Below the pieces are notes generated by a model, which was not told the DNA's origin, did no database searches, and was given only the letters and a program-made list of their open reading frames with translations. A DNA stretch of 64,000 nt from Eumeta japonica (lineage: Eukaryota; Arthropoda; Insecta; Lepidoptera; Psychidae), in the NCBI GenBank assembly GCA_005406025.1, contig BGZK01001353.1, positions 1-64,000 on the forward strand. The letters are read 5' to 3'. How positions within the stretch are numbered: the stretch's first letter is position 1; the number at the start of each line of letters is the position of its first letter. The position numbers and the translations under genes were made by a program. Below are positions 12,397 through 23,356 of the stretch, in pieces.

Positions 12397-14294
12397 AATC
12401 TGTCCATTTACTTTTAACAATAATTACTAGAGGAGAGCAACTTAGAAACCTATATTTGTTCAAGGTAAGCTTGTCATTGTCGTATTACAAGATTATTTTT
12501 CACAGATTAGACGAGATTCAAAACTCGGAATTAGTTTTAATGCTTGTTTTGTTAAGGAAAAAAAAAGAATCCCTTTTTATCAATAGCATATGCAAGAATT
12601 ACATGCACTATTGCTGAAAAGGGATATTTTGCAATAGCCGCATAGTTGTTGGACGCAAACAAAATTATTAACCGACCGAGACGTTCAAAGACATTCGTCA
12701 ATACCCATCGGTATCGGAATCGAGGCCGAAATCCGGTTCGCGATTTAAATTAGAATCGAGAATATGAAATATGAGGAGAGCGGGTAGTTTTTAATAAATT
12801 GCAAAACATTATATTTGTAAGAAGAATATTTGGTAGACTGGTGTTACAAGACGTCTAAAAATATCTTCGCGGTTTTATAAAGTTGTCAATGTCATTGTTG
12901 GCATAGCAATGTTTTGGCAAGCGCACTGTACTTCTAGGAAGCCGTTCGCCTAAGCTCATAATATACCTAGCTTTTAATCAGAATTCATCTGATTCGAGAT
13001 TGAATTGAATTTATAACGATGCCAATTCTGACTTCTGATTTCAGTTACGAAAATATAAATTAATTTCGCATATTATTATTCTCAAAAAAGCATTATCGGA
13101 CCTTAACATTTTAAAAAATAAAAATAAATATGTAAATACCAAACAAAATTATTTAATCATGCCTAAATAATTACATTAATTGATCATTTTTCTTTTTAAA
13201 TCGTTCTACAACAATTATCAAACGCAATTATTGAAATAAAAAACGTATCAATGATACTTAGATTAATAACAATGTTTCGCTAAGTTTTACGAAATACCCT
13301 CCGTGTGCACGGACGCAAAACAAGTTCTCAGCCAAAGTTGGCTAAAGCAGGTCAGACTTTCATGACCGCGGAGCGTGGTCCTGTCTATGGTTTCGCATTC
13401 TCTATTGTGGCGGCATACAACAAAACGAAGCTTTGGACACGCGTAGAGAGATTAATACCTCGTCTATATCGAAACTAGAGAGATAAAATGAGAACAAACG
13501 TAAACAATGATCTTTTTTTTATGCTATAATATTGGAAGCATTGGACTGTATGGAGCGTTTTTAAAACTTTTATAGCGACGAATTAGTTCAGTCGCTTATA
13601 GCGACTTACGGGCGGTAAGTCTAGATTTCGAAGGAAATCGAAATTAAAAGAAATATTTTCTAAAAAAATTTCCTTCAATTTCTAAAAATAAATAAATCTG
13701 AAAAACAGGTCTGAGTGCACGTACACGAGTTTAATAAATCCTTGATAGTAATTTACATGGAGTTTTTCTGTGACAAAATAACGATAAATGTAACTGATTA
13801 TTATTTTTCGATATGTATTTTATTAAGATGCATAAATAGTTAATACGTATTTTTATTATTGTAACGTTTTGGGTTTGTAGGTTCATATGTTATAAACATT
13901 TTGTATACTGAAGGTGTTATACAATAAGATATATTAAAATAATCTAATGTTAATAATGAATGTTGTAATAAGACATTCAAAGAACCCCTTGAAATACACG
14001 ATTAAAGCGGTACTTAACAACGAATACATAGCCAGTTTTAAATCTGAACACAATTTATTCTATTGCTTCTGTGAATCCCAAATATTTTTTGAGCATGTCA
14101 TAATAAATTAAAACATAATAAAGATGCCAATATCGCTGATATTTGTTAAGTTGACTTCCAACCATTTTTAATGGATTTTATTGTTTCAAATCATGCCCAA
14201 TTGACCTTTTATATTCGCCAATAATAAACGACACGTCTGTTCCGAGAATCTCTTAAGCGGCTGATATTACGACTTCTTTAAAGAATAAAACAAT
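12397..14294. other. Gene-free stretch, nothing recognised
   Basis: Mostly AT-rich, with a slightly GC-richer patch around 13300-13450. A small palindrome GTCGCTTATAGCGAC lies near 13592. No gene or named repeat. Confidence 0.35.
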
Positions 14295-14550
14295 TTGGCG
14301 GCTCAGTGGTTAAGGGCTTTACTTTCGACGCACAAGATACCGTATTCGATTACTGACCGGGTGAATTTTCCGATTAGATTTTAACTTAGGTGAAATTAAA
14401 GTATTCGTTCTGTGCTTCCGATGGCACGTTAAACGGTCTTGAAAATTGCCTTTAAGTTAGTGATAACGATCGTCAACATCCGCCCATAACTTCAGCGTGG
14501 AGGGCTCAATATCCAAGTCCGTCTATTTGAAGTGGAAATAATATGAGAGG
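14295..14550 (+). mobile_element. tRNA-derived SINE remnant
   Basis: The left end, TGGCGGCTCAGTGGTTAAGG, looks like a tRNA 5' region with a polymerase III A box. About 35 bp further on, TATTCGATTACTG resembles a decayed B box (GWTCRANNC). A tRNA-unrelated body follows, including TGTGCTTCCGATGGCACG, then a region resembling 3' ends of lepidopteran SINE/LINE repeats (CAGCGTGGAGGGCTCAAT). The cloverleaf cannot be completed, so this is not a functional tRNA gene. The exact 3' end is unclear. Confidence 0.6.
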
Positions 14551-15079
14551 GTACACCTCAGCAGCTGGGTTTTTCGAAATCTGAGACAACAACTACAACA
14601 ACCATTTAACATATCGTCAGTCGTTGTGTGGCCAGAAATTGTCACACACGATGTGCGTCGATTTTCGCCATGTGCGGTCGTCCCATGATTCACGTATATA
14701 TTAGATAACTGTTCCAATTGCCACCATTATAATATGACCTACATCCTCGTTTCTCACTGTTTGAATAGCAGGCACGCAAACAACTTTAAATTAATCAAGG
14801 CCATCTATTACTAATATAAAGACCGGTCTCAAAAAGATTTCATATTATCAGTAACAGCCATCGTAATATAAACAAAAGTCTGTATTTCTCTTGTGATTGA
14901 TACGTCACTATAATTCCTATTTAAAAAATAAACATATATACTGTTGTATTATAAAACGTATCGTAGTATAAAACCATTCGATTCGATACCCAATAAAGTT
15001 ACTATAAAATTATTATGACTACCTACAGAAGACCGTGAGAATTAATAAATTGCTAATATGGAGTTCCAGTAGTTATTAA
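14551..15079. other. AT-rich DNA, nothing recognised
   Basis: No gene or repeat recognised. Confidence 0.4.
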
Positions 15080-15510
15080 CAAGCGCGCGGACGAGCGCCG
15101 TCCAGGCCTCGGGAGATTCAACTTGCTCAATCGACAATAAACAGTGTAATTGTTTTTATTAATTGCCATCCGTCTTGGTTGCTATGACATCATTAAAATT
15201 TAAATAATTGAATTGTCTTTGAGATTCCGCGTACGGTTCATCACACCCTATTTTGGGCAGTCAGCAACGACCGTAACTACATATCGCGTAGCAGACTCGA
15301 GTGCCCACTCGGCAATTGACCCCGAACGGACGAAAATAATCACCAATTAGTTTTATTGACCACCGGTGGCGCCTCAGTCGCGGGTCCTCCAGTTCCACCG
15401 ATAACGGCATGCGCCTAAAATGCTTTAATCGGTAATATCCATCAATCATAAGATCGTTACGAGGAAGTTTATCTCCTCAGCCGTCGACCGCTGCGGGTGC
15501 TTGTTTCTTT
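15080..15510. other. CpG-rich islet, possible regulatory DNA
   Basis: Patches of high CpG (15080-15120, 15260-15410, 15475-15500) in AT-rich surroundings. The minus-strand open frame at 15261-15449 shows no domain, and I found no convincing splice sites. It might be regulatory DNA or a very old exon. Confidence 0.3.
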
Positions 15511-15770
15511 GTAGTAGTGTTCGCGCTAGTTTTATAGAGCTCGATTTGCAAGCAATTCAACCTAAAGAAATCGTCCTTAATATTTCTCAGTTACAGTCAC
15601 ACTGAAAGTAGGTTACACTCAAAATAGGCCAAACGAGACTTCTAATAAAAGTGACATAACAAATTTCAAATTTCCGGTGTCAATCTTAGACCCTGTTCGT
15701 GTTTCGCTCTCTCGGCCATAAATATTTTTAGTACAAAAGTTTCTAACGTTTATTTTTCTACGTTTCAACT

Positions 15771-15876
15771 CATGGGCGTCCCAGGGGGGAGGAGATAGTC
15801 GTTGCCCACCCTGGTAATTGCATGTTCTACGAACAATTTCCAGGAGCCCCCCCCCCCCGAGCTGGGTACGCCCATG
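15771..15876. mobile_element. 106-bp non-autonomous hAT-like element (MITE) with 8-bp target duplication
   Basis: The left terminus CATGGGCGTCCCAG and the right terminus CTGGGTACGCCCATG are inverted repeats differing by one inserted base. Just inside lie a G6 run on the left and a C13 run on the right. The element is flanked on both sides by the identical 8-mer TTTCAACT (15763-15770 and 15877-15884). An 8-bp target-site duplication with short terminal repeats beginning CA is characteristic of hAT elements. There is no coding capacity, so it would need a transposase from elsewhere. Confidence 0.85.
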
Positions 15877-15884
15877 TTTCAACT

Positions 15885-16210
15885 ACTTTTACAAATTATC
15901 AACATCCATTTTATTAGGTATGCATAAAATGTTTTATAAGCAGTAGTAGTAGTGTAATAGTTTTAAGGCATTTTCATGAATTTAATTCATACGTAACTGC
16001 TCACAGACGTATAAAAAGCCCAAAAATAGAAGAAAAATTAAAGCATGAGCTTGAATGACGAAGTATATTAAGCTTATTATAAAGCTTTAAGTTGAAATTC
16101 CTCACTTAAAATGATAACACTGAAGGTGTTTCATTGTTAACTATTTTCAAATCTCAAAAAAATTATTATTTCATTTTTAATAAGATACTTTCAGAGAAAA
16201 AATGATTACA
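15885..16210. other. AT-rich DNA, nothing recognised
   Basis: No gene or repeat recognised. Confidence 0.4.
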
Positions 16211-16225
16211 CCTAACCTAACCTAA
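16211..16225. repeat. Three CCTAA units (TTAGG telomere-type repeat)
   Basis: CCTAACCTAACCTAA occurs exactly. TTAGG is the usual insect telomeric repeat, but three units could be chance or part of a dispersed repeat. Confidence 0.5.
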
Positions 16226-17244
16226 CTAGATCGTCTAGAGGCACGTGATGTTTTGAATAAAAAAAAATCCCAGTGGTTTTTCATCAAAAGGAAGCGTCGC
16301 AAAAAAATTAATTTTTCACGACCACCCTAATAAAAAGGCAATCAAATAAATTGAATCCGATACTGTAATATTTTTATAATTATCGCCTATAAAATCATGA
16401 AATCAAGCTTCTTTGATACTTTGTGCGCATTTAAAATTTGAACGCGCGCCAGACAAAACTTCGATGACTACGCGGGTGTTCTGTGGTCTATAAATTAGAA
16501 GAATCGTTCATAGAGAGCCGTGAGCTTTACTCCGTATAAATCTGAATTAACCAAGGTCGTAGATAATTGAAGGAAGTTTTTTACGAAACCGCCAAATAAT
16601 TCGAAATAAATAGTTGTGATTACAGAAAAACATTGGTTGGATCAAACATACTTATTAATGTTGAGGACGAAGTATTGAACGCGATTAATATTTTTCTTAA
16701 TGATGTTAACATCAGGTTTTTTTTTTGGGTTGTTTTACTAATTAATATATACAAATTTTATGCTTATAACACTAGGCTGATATTTAAGATAACCCTACCA
16801 CTTTTCATATAATATTGTCTGCAGTTCTGAGTAAATGTTTATTAAAAACCAAAAACAACCAACCCAGGAGGGCGATTATGATAGACTCTTTAACTGTCAA
16901 ATGATATATAAGGATGGCACTCGGCTGAGACATCAACCAAAATCACACCAACTAAAGTCGTTTTTTACATAACAATTTGAATATTAATGTTGTTAACATT
17001 TCTTCGTGTAAATCTAGTTGATATTTATTGCGTGTTAAATTATCATATCATATGGATTTTTTTTTGTGTAAATATGTAGAAACTAGCATATATTTAGCGT
17101 ACTGTTTTGACTTTTTACAATACAGAATTTTATACATAATGTTAATATAGAATGTCTTCTGTATTAATATTACACAGTCGTTTTCCTCACACGACGTTTA
17201 ATCTATTTGTATAATGTCACACGGTTTCCCCTTATCTATAATAG
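16226..17244. other. AT-rich DNA, nothing recognised
   Basis: No gene recognised. The segment 16255-16330 has the look of an old dispersed repeat but I cannot assign it. Confidence 0.35.
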
Positions 17245-17290
17245 TGAACCCTCGTTACGCATATCCGACTCGTACTTGGCCGGTTTTATT
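17245..17290 (+). mobile_element. 3'-end fragment of AGGGTTCCGTAC-family repeat
   Basis: GAACCCTCGTTACGCATATCCGACTCGTACTTGGCCGG-like sequence matches the terminal tail of the family (GGAACCCTCGGTGCGCG..CCGACTCGCACT), seen complete at 39574-39611. Confidence 0.65.
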
Positions 17291-18729
17291 TGGGCTGATG
17301 TCCAAGATATTACGAAATAATACGAACAAGTTTAATGTTTGTTTGCAATTATTTCTTAAGTCTTATAAATTATTCATATCATATATTTAAAAATTTTTGA
17401 ACTTTTCAGAACTGCGAGAAAAACTTTAATTTTAAAAACTATTTCAGTTCAACTTGAAAAAAAATTTTTTAGGAAGCTCAAAATTACAAAGTTAAACTTA
17501 ACAAAAATTTAGAAAGTTACAAAATGTTAAGAAATTATTGTTTTTTATTTTAACAAGAGCTTTGTCTTGGCCTTTTTAAAACTCACTTTTAATAAAAAAA
17601 TAGTTTTTAAATAAATTTTGACTTTAAAACTAAATCATAAAAGTGAATTCAAGAGGATAGTCGTAGACAAGGTGCTGTCATCTATTTTAAATTACAATTG
17701 TTTTATTCTATTCTTGCATTCATGCAGTACGCATAAAAGAAGCGTTACACAAAATATGGGAAATTGGGATGGGTGAAAAATACACAATCAAAAAATTAAG
17801 AAACATTCTTTTATAATCTTGGTATTGTTTATAATTGTACAATATTCTTTTGACTTCAACAATTGTAAAACGTTATTGGAAAAAAAAATGTGCGCGCACA
17901 TATGAATGAAGGAGCACTACCACATTACGCAATGATTGACGTTTATCAATTGTCAACATATCTAAGTCGTTTTCTAATTGATTGTAAAATCTTGTGATAT
18001 TGCAGTTGAAAGTAATCTTGCACAATGAATATAAAAAACATAATTGTTTGTGTACTTGCTTTAGATTAGAATACTTTTATTTTTCACTATTTTTTTTAAG
18101 GTGTATAAAGTTACTACTTTACTGCTTTTATTTACTGTAGTTGGATTAATTACAGTGTTAAGCCTAACAGTTGTTGCAGTACCTATCTATCTTTCAAAGC
18201 CAGACCGCATTATTGTAATAATGAAATGAAAATCTACTCGAGCAAATCGCAAATAACGTTTACATTTTATAATAAATAAATATGCACTTTCGGATAATAT
18301 TTACGGCTACGAGCTCATTGAGGGTGCAGCGTATATAATAAAGCCAATGTCGTGAGCTTAAAGTAGGTCGACGACAACTCATGTTTGCAGACATGCGAGA
18401 ACCACCTGTGCAAGTATGAGTAAGTATATCTACATTGTTCGTGTCCCTGGTTACCTTGAATCATATTATAGCATCTATGGTAAAATTTCCAAGCGCTCTT
18501 TGTGATCATTAGTTATGTTTACGATTATTACTAAAACCAAAAGTTACACGAGGGCCGTCTAACAGTTAAAAATGAATAGCCGCACGTGTCGGTAATCGAT
18601 CCTTACTTCCTTAGTGACGGGTGACGACATCGAAGTTACCTCATCAGGTGATCTGTCACACCAGCATGCCGCTCTGATGACGACATCTGTTATACGGAAA
18701 AATGTGTTTTAAGAATGTAACTGTCTATT
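17291..18729. other. AT-rich DNA, nothing recognised
   Basis: Very AT-rich. No coding, RNA or repeat signal recognised. Confidence 0.4.
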
Positions 18730-19030
18730 AATAACGTAGCGTAGGGCGCCGCGGGATGATGTCAGAGCTGCAATGAGTTCAATCGTCCGAAGCGGTGACT
18801 ATTTATGCGTATACGCATATTTATATATCTCAATTGGTTTTGGAGCCGAAGGCCGACGGTGCACCGCGCGCCGACGACTGGGACCGACACCCGTGAAAAC
18901 AGTAATTATGTTTACCGGGCGACAGTCGCGATATGTGTGCCGCGAAAACCGTATTAGCGGCGAGGTGTTAACGGAGATAAATGCAGTGTCAACTTCCAAG
19001 CGGTTTGAGTGACAGCAAACGTAACATAAC
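18730..19030. other. CpG-rich islet, possible regulatory DNA
   Basis: High CpG around 18745-18990. Overlapping open frames on both strands (18773-19012 plus, 18799-19038 minus) are mirror shadows typical of CpG-rich non-coding DNA, and neither has a recognisable domain. Confidence 0.35.
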
Positions 19031-19904
19031 ATAATCATTCAACACCGGACGAAGTCGGTAAAAGTGCAATCACGTGGACGTTTAATAATCCCCCGTACTG
19101 TTTGATCAACTGTTGAGCAACAATGAGTTATTTACATTGACGACTTACTTAGGCGTCAATTGTTACACATTGTGTTATATCCGCAAATATAGTTGTAACA
19201 TGTGAGGTCTCATATTTCAAATATGATGTAGGCAACGTTTTTTTGTAGCGGTAAGGGATAATCGAATCCGCAGAACACATATAAGACATGCCGATACAAA
19301 ATGAACGAGATTGAAAGATCATTACAACTTCTAGAAGGATCACTCAATTGAAATTTCTTTAACGTAATGTAACATCACCATTTACATTTAGTCAAATACA
19401 TGGCAACACTAATGCGAAATATGACGCGTCCCATTCTCTGAATAATTCGGGATGCCGATAAAATTTTATGGTTCCTCCAGTGAGTTTGTGGGACAGTAAA
19501 TACGCCAGTTTATAGAGCGGCGGTACGCGGCGTAATTAGATCGTGGCTCGCCCTACATGACAAGTTTAATTTTAGGAATCACATGTGACTTATGAAAATC
19601 GTTCGCGAATTATCTGCTCAATCTTATGTAACCTATATTAATACTTTTTTTTTATTAATAAAATATTGTATATTACTATTTCTTCTTTCTTGCCCACAAA
19701 ACAGCAAAGAAAAGAAATTCGTAAGTAAGTAGGTATGATAAAAATCGGTTGCCCAGTAATTTCTGGATTATCGATATAATTAAATTAAAAATGTGTACTA
19801 TTACAAAACGTTTTTCGATTTATGCTCGGCGATTTAGATATGTTATTTTTTTAAATATAGCAAGCAATGTCTACTCGAAATGACAGAAGATACACTTGCG
19901 CCAG
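19031..19904. other. Gene-free stretch, nothing recognised
   Basis: Mostly AT-rich with a short CpG-rich bit at 19500-19560. No gene recognised. Confidence 0.35.
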
Positions 19905-20254
19905 TGTTCAGTATAAACATGGAGCGGGCGCGTGCCCACACACCGCGTCGGTGGTCTCCCGATATATTCTACCGATCCGATTCTATTTTAAAGAGTTCAT
20001 CGGAATGACGGACGCGCGGCCTTTATTAGTTTCTTTATAGTTATTCGACATAAACATCGACATGTGTAACCGATGAGGGATCGACACGGAAAAGGCGGAC
20101 TTTATATGCGATAGGTAGAGCGATTGACGAATCAAACAAACAGCGGCTATTGTCGACGCCAGTTCCCAGAAGGAGCGAAATGAGAGAATTTGCATAACAT
20201 TACACATTCCCATCTCGTGTTGCGAGCGGTAGATCTATTTCTTTTGGCTTTCAT

Positions 20255-20326
20255 ATGCAAATTTTGTGGTGCGATGTACCGCGCCATTTGCAAATAGTGA
20301 CCGCCATTTGTCAAACGCTTATAAAG
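20255..20326 (+). promoter_or_regulatory. Two octamer-type (POU) sites beside a TATA-like box
   Basis: ATGCAAAT (20255-20262) is an exact POU octamer. ATTTGCAAAT (20286-20295) is a palindromic variant about 30 bp away. TATAAAG lies at 20320-20326, inside the CpG-richer segment 19905-20350. No initiator or exon was identified downstream. Sites this short arise by chance, so this is a candidate regulatory cluster only. Confidence 0.3.
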
Positions 20327-20350
20327 ATTCGTGTCACGACTAGATCGTAT

Positions 20351-21225
20351 CGGTAGAAGCGGGCAAATGCTCTAATCTTTCACATTTAATTTGACATAAT
20401 CTATCATTGGTACATAAAGTACGGTGAAAGCTGAATCGTGATAATAATAAATAGATCCTTATCTAATAGCCAGTACAGTTAAGTAGAACGAAAAAATAAA
20501 GAATGATTAATATTCATTATTATACACACATATAGCATATAAATTAAAAGCGTAAATTACAATAATTTGGATAGGAATTTCTACGTTGGTGAATTAATAG
20601 TCATCAAAAAAAAATAGTACTGTGAATAAGACCGAAAACGATACTTAATAAAAAAATAGGGATGTCAATGGTGATAGTAGTTAATAAAAGTTTAGACCTG
20701 GGTACTTTAATAAACATAGATCTGACAACGAGATGAGCAGACAGCGAAATCAAGTGATATAAAAAAAAAATAAAATAAAAATAACTAAAAGCTATCGTAT
20801 TTCATTTTCGGCAATATACAAAATAAGTTAATTTTTAATTGTTAAGATTAATTTAAGTTAAATCAATTCGTTACCAGAAGTCGTAAAGTAGGATGACCTT
20901 AACATTTTGCTCGTTTCATATGCATGTTGCGTGACATCATCTCAGTAATAGGTCGTATTTAAAGGACGACAATGGAAATTAACTATCTCGTTGCACAATT
21001 CAAAAAAAAAATTCTATGTTCCGAACCAAAAACGAGTGTAGAAAGCACTTATGGGGTCACATTGGGGGTGTATTTATCTGTTAATCCGTCATCTTGCCGT
21101 CAGAACACTAAACAATGGGCGTTCTTATTATAAGAATCATGTCATTTTTGAATTAAAATCGAGTATAACATGAAATAAGAGTAATTCCCTTCATTTTTTT
21201 ATATTTGTGGTGAAAGTTATTAATA
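20351..21225. other. AT-rich DNA, nothing recognised
   Basis: No gene or named repeat seen. Confidence 0.4.
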
Positions 21226-21286
21226 AAATTTATAAACGGGTTCTTAGTTTGAAAGTTATGCAAACTAAGGTTCCGTTTATAAATTT
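21226..21286. repeat. Short foldback, 26-bp arms, 9-nt loop
   Basis: Arms 21226-21251 and 21261-21286 pair at 23 of 26 positions. The mismatches are clustered where the left arm reads GGGTTC and the reverse complement of the right arm reads GGAACC. The 140 bp to the right, up to about 21460, looks like an unidentified old repeat. Confidence 0.85.
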
Positions 21287-21629
21287 GACGCCTCCACGGA
21301 CTCGCGGCGTGCAGCCCAGAAGCGATTTCCGAAACTGTGTTACTAGTTGATATCAACGAGTGGTTTTGCGTCGATCCAATTTCACGCCTGAACGGCCATT
21401 CCAATCTTCATGAAATTTTAGATCACATATAGCCCGAGGGGAGGAAATTAATAACGGGCATAGAACTTATACGAAGCGATATGTTTTTTTTATCTAGCGA
21501 ATTTTCTAAGATGTTCTATTAGGTTGTAAAAGTTATATTGAATGTCAAATTCCTTCTTTGATGTAAAGGTTAATAACATTGTGCAGAGAATTCATCTAGT
21601 GCATCGACACTTTTAATTAATATTTTTAG

Positions 21630-21830
21630 CTTGAGCCTACGGTGTCCATCCGTCTGTCCGTTCGTCCGTTTCTTACAAGCTTCTATCTCATAAACGTTAA
21701 GAGGCAATATATTAAAATTGCAGATGTAGTAATGGTATAAATTACGGCAAATAACAATATAAACATAAAAATAGTAAAAAAAATATTGCGTTAGGTGACG
21801 TCAAAACGATCTGCATACCATGCACCTCGT
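21630..21830 (+). mobile_element. Degenerate AGGGTTCCGTAC-family repeat
   Basis: CCATCCGTCTGTCCGTTCGTCCG, then TATCTCATAAACGTTAAGAGG, AAATTGCAGATGTA and AAATTACGGCAAATAAC follow the same order as the copy at 38998-39120 (CCGTCCGTCTGTC, TATCTCATAAATCGTAATAG, TTTTCGCAGATGTA, CCGCCATAACAAC). The ends are not recognisable. Confidence 0.6.
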
Positions 21831-22233
21831 TTGTATGTAGATTAAATTAGATGGAGCTATATAAAATTTATTTATTTAATTAACAATCATGTGATAATGT
21901 AATGTAAAATATGTACGATCGTAGAATTCAATTGCTATTAAATGCTTAATGACGCCATAAACGTAAACAATATGTCTCCTTCATTAATATCTGACTGCTG
22001 CATTTCTCATACTATAGATTTTATGTTCTGTGAATACAGGTGCACAAGAGAACGTCAGTTCTATTACGTCTACTTTTACATAATAAAATTGTACTATACT
22101 CAAGTTTCTTCATAACAAGTCGATTATCAGAAATTTTTAAAATAGTAATAATTTTACTGTAACGGACAATTAATGATCTGTTATTAAATAAAATTAAGAG
22201 AACACGATCTTGGTAAAAAAACAAAATAAATAC
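21831..22233. other. Start of lectin intron 2 (minus strand)
   Basis: AT-rich sequence directly downstream, on the minus strand, of the splice donor at 22233-22232. The next lectin exon was not found here or further left. Confidence 0.5.
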
Positions 22234-22370
22234 CTTGCAGGAGAAAAGCGCGTTCTGCCAGGTAGCTTTGTTCTCGCTGAAGTAGTAGCAGCTATGGCCG
22301 AGTCTGATGAAGTGCGGCGGACACACGTAGTACATTTTAGTTGTGTTGCGGTGGCCGTCCACGCCTTTGC
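22234..22370 (-). CDS. C-type lectin domain protein, exon 2 (start of the CTLD)
   Basis: Exon of a secreted C-type lectin-like protein, a family that binds carbohydrate or other ligands outside the cell and often serves insect immunity or adhesion; the specific role here is unknown. The 43 codons from 22362 read ...YYVCPPHFIRLGHSCYYFSE... and end TWQNALFSCK. This shows the N-terminal CPP cysteine of a long-form domain, the SCYYFS strand, the Trp/Ala-containing first helix and the first core cysteine (SCK). The acceptor is ACACAG/GC at 22371 and the donor CAAG/GTATTT at 22233. The exon enters in phase 1 and leaves in phase 0, and joins the signal-peptide exon at 23284 to make a Cys codon (T+GC). 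Codons are GC-rich against an AT-rich flank. The rest of the domain is not in view, so calcium-binding residues cannot be judged. Confidence 0.85.
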
Positions 22371-22387
22371 CTGTGTAATTACCGACA

Positions 22388-22612
22388 TGTAAACAATGTG
22401 CGATGGAAAGGTGGGCAAGAGTGGCCCTGGGAAATTCTTGCAGACAAAATATTAAAAAGGGACCAAATTTTAAGCAACCGAAACCGACGAGTCTGCATGG
22501 AAATATTGATGGATGTCACAGACGCAAAAGAGATATGCAAAGATCGTGTCATATGGAAATCTATAGTCTCTACTAACCCCTGTGGGAAATAGGCGTGAGC
22601 TCATATATGATT
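22388..22612 (+). mobile_element. 5'-truncated LINE, ORF2 C-terminal tail, in lectin intron 1
   Basis: The plus-strand frame from about 22395 to 22592 is open and gives RNRRVCMEILMDVTDAKEI, then CKDRVIWKSIVS and a stop. This is the C-terminal tail of a lepidopteran LINE reverse-transcriptase protein. The copy at 52285-53275 has the same order (RACMKRLMDA, then CKDR-like), the same GTGCGATGGAAAGGTGGGCAAG-type start and the same GGGAAATAGGCGTGAG sequence after the stop. Only the last roughly 200 bp inserted, as expected for target-primed reverse transcription. It is antisense to the lectin gene and begins about 18 bp from its exon 2 acceptor. Confidence 0.8.
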
Positions 22613-22861
22613 ATTAAACAATTAGACTTTTTTCTTTCTCGCTGTATAAATGTTTTTCTGATATTTCTAATACTTTTTTAAATTCTTTCTGTCCACCCTA
22701 ACAACCCCATATTGTTCCATGTTCCATTTGAATTTTCTTCTCTTTACACAATATGTGATGTATTTTCGGGGAACTTATGAGTTTTAAATAAAGAATAGTA
22801 AAGTATTTATGGAAATCTAATAAAAGGCGCTTCGAAATTTATCTACATAAATCGTTGCAAA

Positions 22862-22906
22862 CACTGTAAAACTCTACATGGAGTCTCCATGTAGAGTTTT
22901 ACAGTG
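22862..22906. repeat. Perfect 22-bp foldback with a 1-nt spacer
   Basis: Arms 22862-22883 and 22885-22906 are exact reverse complements around a single T at 22884. It lies in intron 1 of the lectin gene. Perfection over 22 bp implies recent origin or a constraint on both arms. Confidence 0.95.
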
Positions 22907-23283
22907 GCCAATATAGATAGAAAAATGACATTATACATTTTTTTATATTTACAAATTTATTAGATAAATTATACTAAAAAATATTTTCGATACTCGAATA
23001 CAATTTCGGTGTAAACTGCAAATTATATAACTATTACGATTCAAAATTATGAAAAAATCAAAATTCTTTCTAACTGATTATTAATTACTAAGAGTGAATA
23101 CGAAAATTGGTAAATAGAAAAAAAAAAACTGTAAATTATGTCATCAATCATGATTCAGAATCATAAATAACACCTAAAAATGGTTCTAACTGAAATACTT
23201 TTACTATAGTTGAATTAAAAATTAAACGTCGGCTTAAAAATTAAAAATGAAACAGCCAAATGTATAATATAAAAGCGACTCAC
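22907..23283. other. Intron 1 of the lectin gene, AT-rich part
   Basis: AT-rich sequence leading up, on the plus strand, to the exon 1 donor. Nothing else recognised. Confidence 0.5.
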
Positions 23284-23356
23284 ATTGAGACCAAAATAAT
23301 ATAAACAGGATAGCGGCGATCGCCAAGAACCTTCCTCTCCTTTCTGTTGCTTCCAT
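23284..23356 (-). CDS. C-type lectin domain protein, exon 1 (start codon and signal peptide)
   Basis: The coding part is 24 codons plus one base from the ATG at 23356, beginning MEATERRGRFLAIAAILFIL. A short charged n-region (E, R) is followed by a hydrophobic core, LAIAAILFILFW, then SQ: a typical secretory signal peptide. The donor CAAT/GTGAGT at 23283 is strong. It leaves phase 1, exactly the phase needed by the lectin exon at 22370, giving ...WSQC-KGVDGH. The match of phase, strand, order and function is the main support. The mRNA may start further up: the minus strand has a strong acceptor (polypyrimidine tract plus TTCCAG) ending at 23612, so this exon could span 23284-23611 with an untranslated leader containing short upstream open frames. 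The promoter was not identified. Confidence 0.75.

Noticed and set aside
14297..14370. Possible tRNA gene
   Set aside because: A- and B-box-like words are present, but the arms cannot be folded into a cloverleaf, and a SINE body follows.
14800..14835. Helitron-like 5' start (TCTATTACTAATATAAA)
   Set aside because: No following Helitron sequence and no matching 3' end nearby.
16211..16225. Interstitial telomere or chromosome-fusion scar
   Set aside because: Only three CCTAA units, too few to support more than a chance or repeat-derived match.
22862..22906. Calling this or the other short hairpins miRNA genes
   Set aside because: Loops of 0-9 nt and near-perfect stems of at most 26 bp do not fit a normal animal miRNA precursor.
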